NCBI RefSeq assembly: GCF_028885415.1
Contig: NZ_CP118527.1
Location: 310,001 to 374,000 of the forward strand
DNA: 64,000 nt
Source: Streptomyces coeruleorubidus
Lineage (GTDB): Bacteria > Actinomycetota > Actinomycetes > Streptomycetales > Streptomycetaceae
Direction of reading: 5' to 3'
Positions 63,431 through 64,000 of this stretch are shown in pieces. A program made the translations under genes and the position numbers. Each line of letters starts with the position of its first letter. The first letter of the stretch is position 1. The notes beneath the pieces were generated by a model. It ran no database searches and had not been told where the DNA came from. It was given only the letters and a program-made list of their open reading frames with translations.

Positions 63431-64000
63431 ATGGTTTCACCAGCAGGGAAGATCAGAGCCACGTTCCTTGCCGTTGTATTGGCGGTCGCCGCATCTGTCA
63501 CCGGCCTGACGAACCAGGCATCGGCCGACACCACGACACAGCTGAACGCCTCGCAGATCGTCGCCGACATGGGCGCCGGCTGGAACCTGGGGAACCAGCT
63601 GGAGGCCAACTCCAACGGATATCCCAGCGAAACGGCATGGGGCCAGCCGACCATCACGCCGGCCCTCATCGACAAGGTGAAATCCGCAGGATTCAAAACA
63701 ATACGAATCCCGGTCTCCTATCTGCGACACATAGGCCCCGGCCCGGACTATACGATCAACGCCGCCTGGCTGAACAGGATCCAGGAAGTCGTCAACTACG
63801 CCTACAACCGTGGCCTGTACGTGCTGATCAACATGCACGGCGACGGCTACAAGACCATCGACGGCTCCTGGCTGATCTGTGACTCGTCCAACCAGACGGC
63901 GATCAGGACCAAGTACCAGAAGGTCTGGCAGCAGATCGCGACCAGGTTCCAGAACTACGACCAGCGCCTGATCCTGGAGTCCATGAACGAAAACTTCGAC
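63431..64000 (+). CDS. Secreted glycoside hydrolase family 5 (cellulase-like), partial
   Basis: The first 190 residues of a secreted enzyme cut by the right edge. It starts at the ATG at 63431 with AGAGGAAG upstream and a signal LAVVLAVAASVTGLTNQASA. The barrel start ADMGAGWNLGNQLEANSNGY, then ITPALIDKVKSAGFKTIRIP and VLINMHGDGYKT, is the GH5 pattern; the visible end RLILESMNENFD contains the NE motif of the acid/base glutamate. The subfamily and substrate cannot be fixed from half a domain; a galactan- or glucan-active enzyme is possible. Confidence 0.88.
   Translation, partial: MVSPAGKIRATFLAVVLAVAASVTGLTNQASADTTTQLNASQIVADMGAGWNLGNQLEANSNGYPSETAWGQPTITPALIDKVKSAGFKTIRIPVSYLRHIGPGPDYTINAAWLNRIQEVVNYAYNRGLYVLINMHGDGYKTIDGSWLICDSSNQTAIRTKYQKVWQQIATRFQNYDQRLILESMNENFD

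Noticed and set aside
1..64000. CRISPR arrays, tRNA, rRNA, transposases, attachment sites
   Set aside because: I looked for repeat-spacer structure, cloverleaf genes and DDE/recombinase motifs and saw none. Absence is by eye, not by computation.

Overview
The window is high-GC actinobacterial DNA and reads as Streptomyces. The support is Streptomyces-type extracellular enzymes with ricin-type (CBM13) tails, Tat and lipoprotein signals, PucR, LacI and PaaX regulators, a Cache-PAS-GAF-SpoIIE-ATPase sensor phosphatase, and recognisable DmdR1-type iron and Zur-type zinc operators. I see no rRNA, tRNA, CRISPR array or insertion sequence.

Layout. (1) 1-4.3 kb: a partial MpaB-family oxygenase, then an iron-box-preceded peptide/metallophore-type ABC binding lipoprotein with a fused DppB-DppC permease. 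(2) 4.3-17.6 kb: a leftward polyamine/amine catabolism operon (SolA-like oxidase, HAD hydrolase, PotD-A-B-C importer, PuuB-like oxidase, aldehyde dehydrogenase, 2-hydroxyacid dehydrogenase). Diverging from it is a PucR regulator followed by a second PotD-like binding protein. (3) 17.6-20.4 kb: a large sensor phosphatase. (4) 20.4-25.5 kb: an Azt-type zinc importer with two AztD-like metallochaperones and a Zur box between divergent aztB and aztA. (5) 25.5-26.7 kb: a junk zone holding remnants of an SGNH esterase, a universal stress protein and a short-chain dehydrogenase. (6) 26.7-64 kb: a pectin side-chain utilisation region. It has two sugar ABC importers, GH42, GH53, several GH43, GH5-like and GH5 enzymes, PL9 pectate lyase, PL11 rhamnogalacturonan lyase, esterases, an oxidoreductase/DUF6807/cupin group and three regulators. 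An unrelated orphan histidine kinase and a cyclase remnant sit at 46.8-49 kb.

How it works together. Secreted lyases and galactanases would trim rhamnogalacturonan and (arabino)galactan. Two binding-protein-dependent importers would take up oligosaccharides, and cytoplasmic GH42, GH43 and the oxidoreductase would finish them. Two paralogous LacI regulators with the same recognition-helix sequence flank the enzymes, and a 12-bp operator, GTGAnCGnTCAC, recurs at five good positions. One of the LacI proteins carries an AbiEi-type antitoxin domain at its N-terminus in a single open frame. This is the most unusual thing in the window.

Caution: many genes, especially at 4-12.5 kb and 24-27 kb, are interrupted by single-base phase changes, several of them at C/G runs. 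I report these as one locus each with the frameshift noted. They could be sequencing indels or real decay, and I cannot tell which from one sequence.
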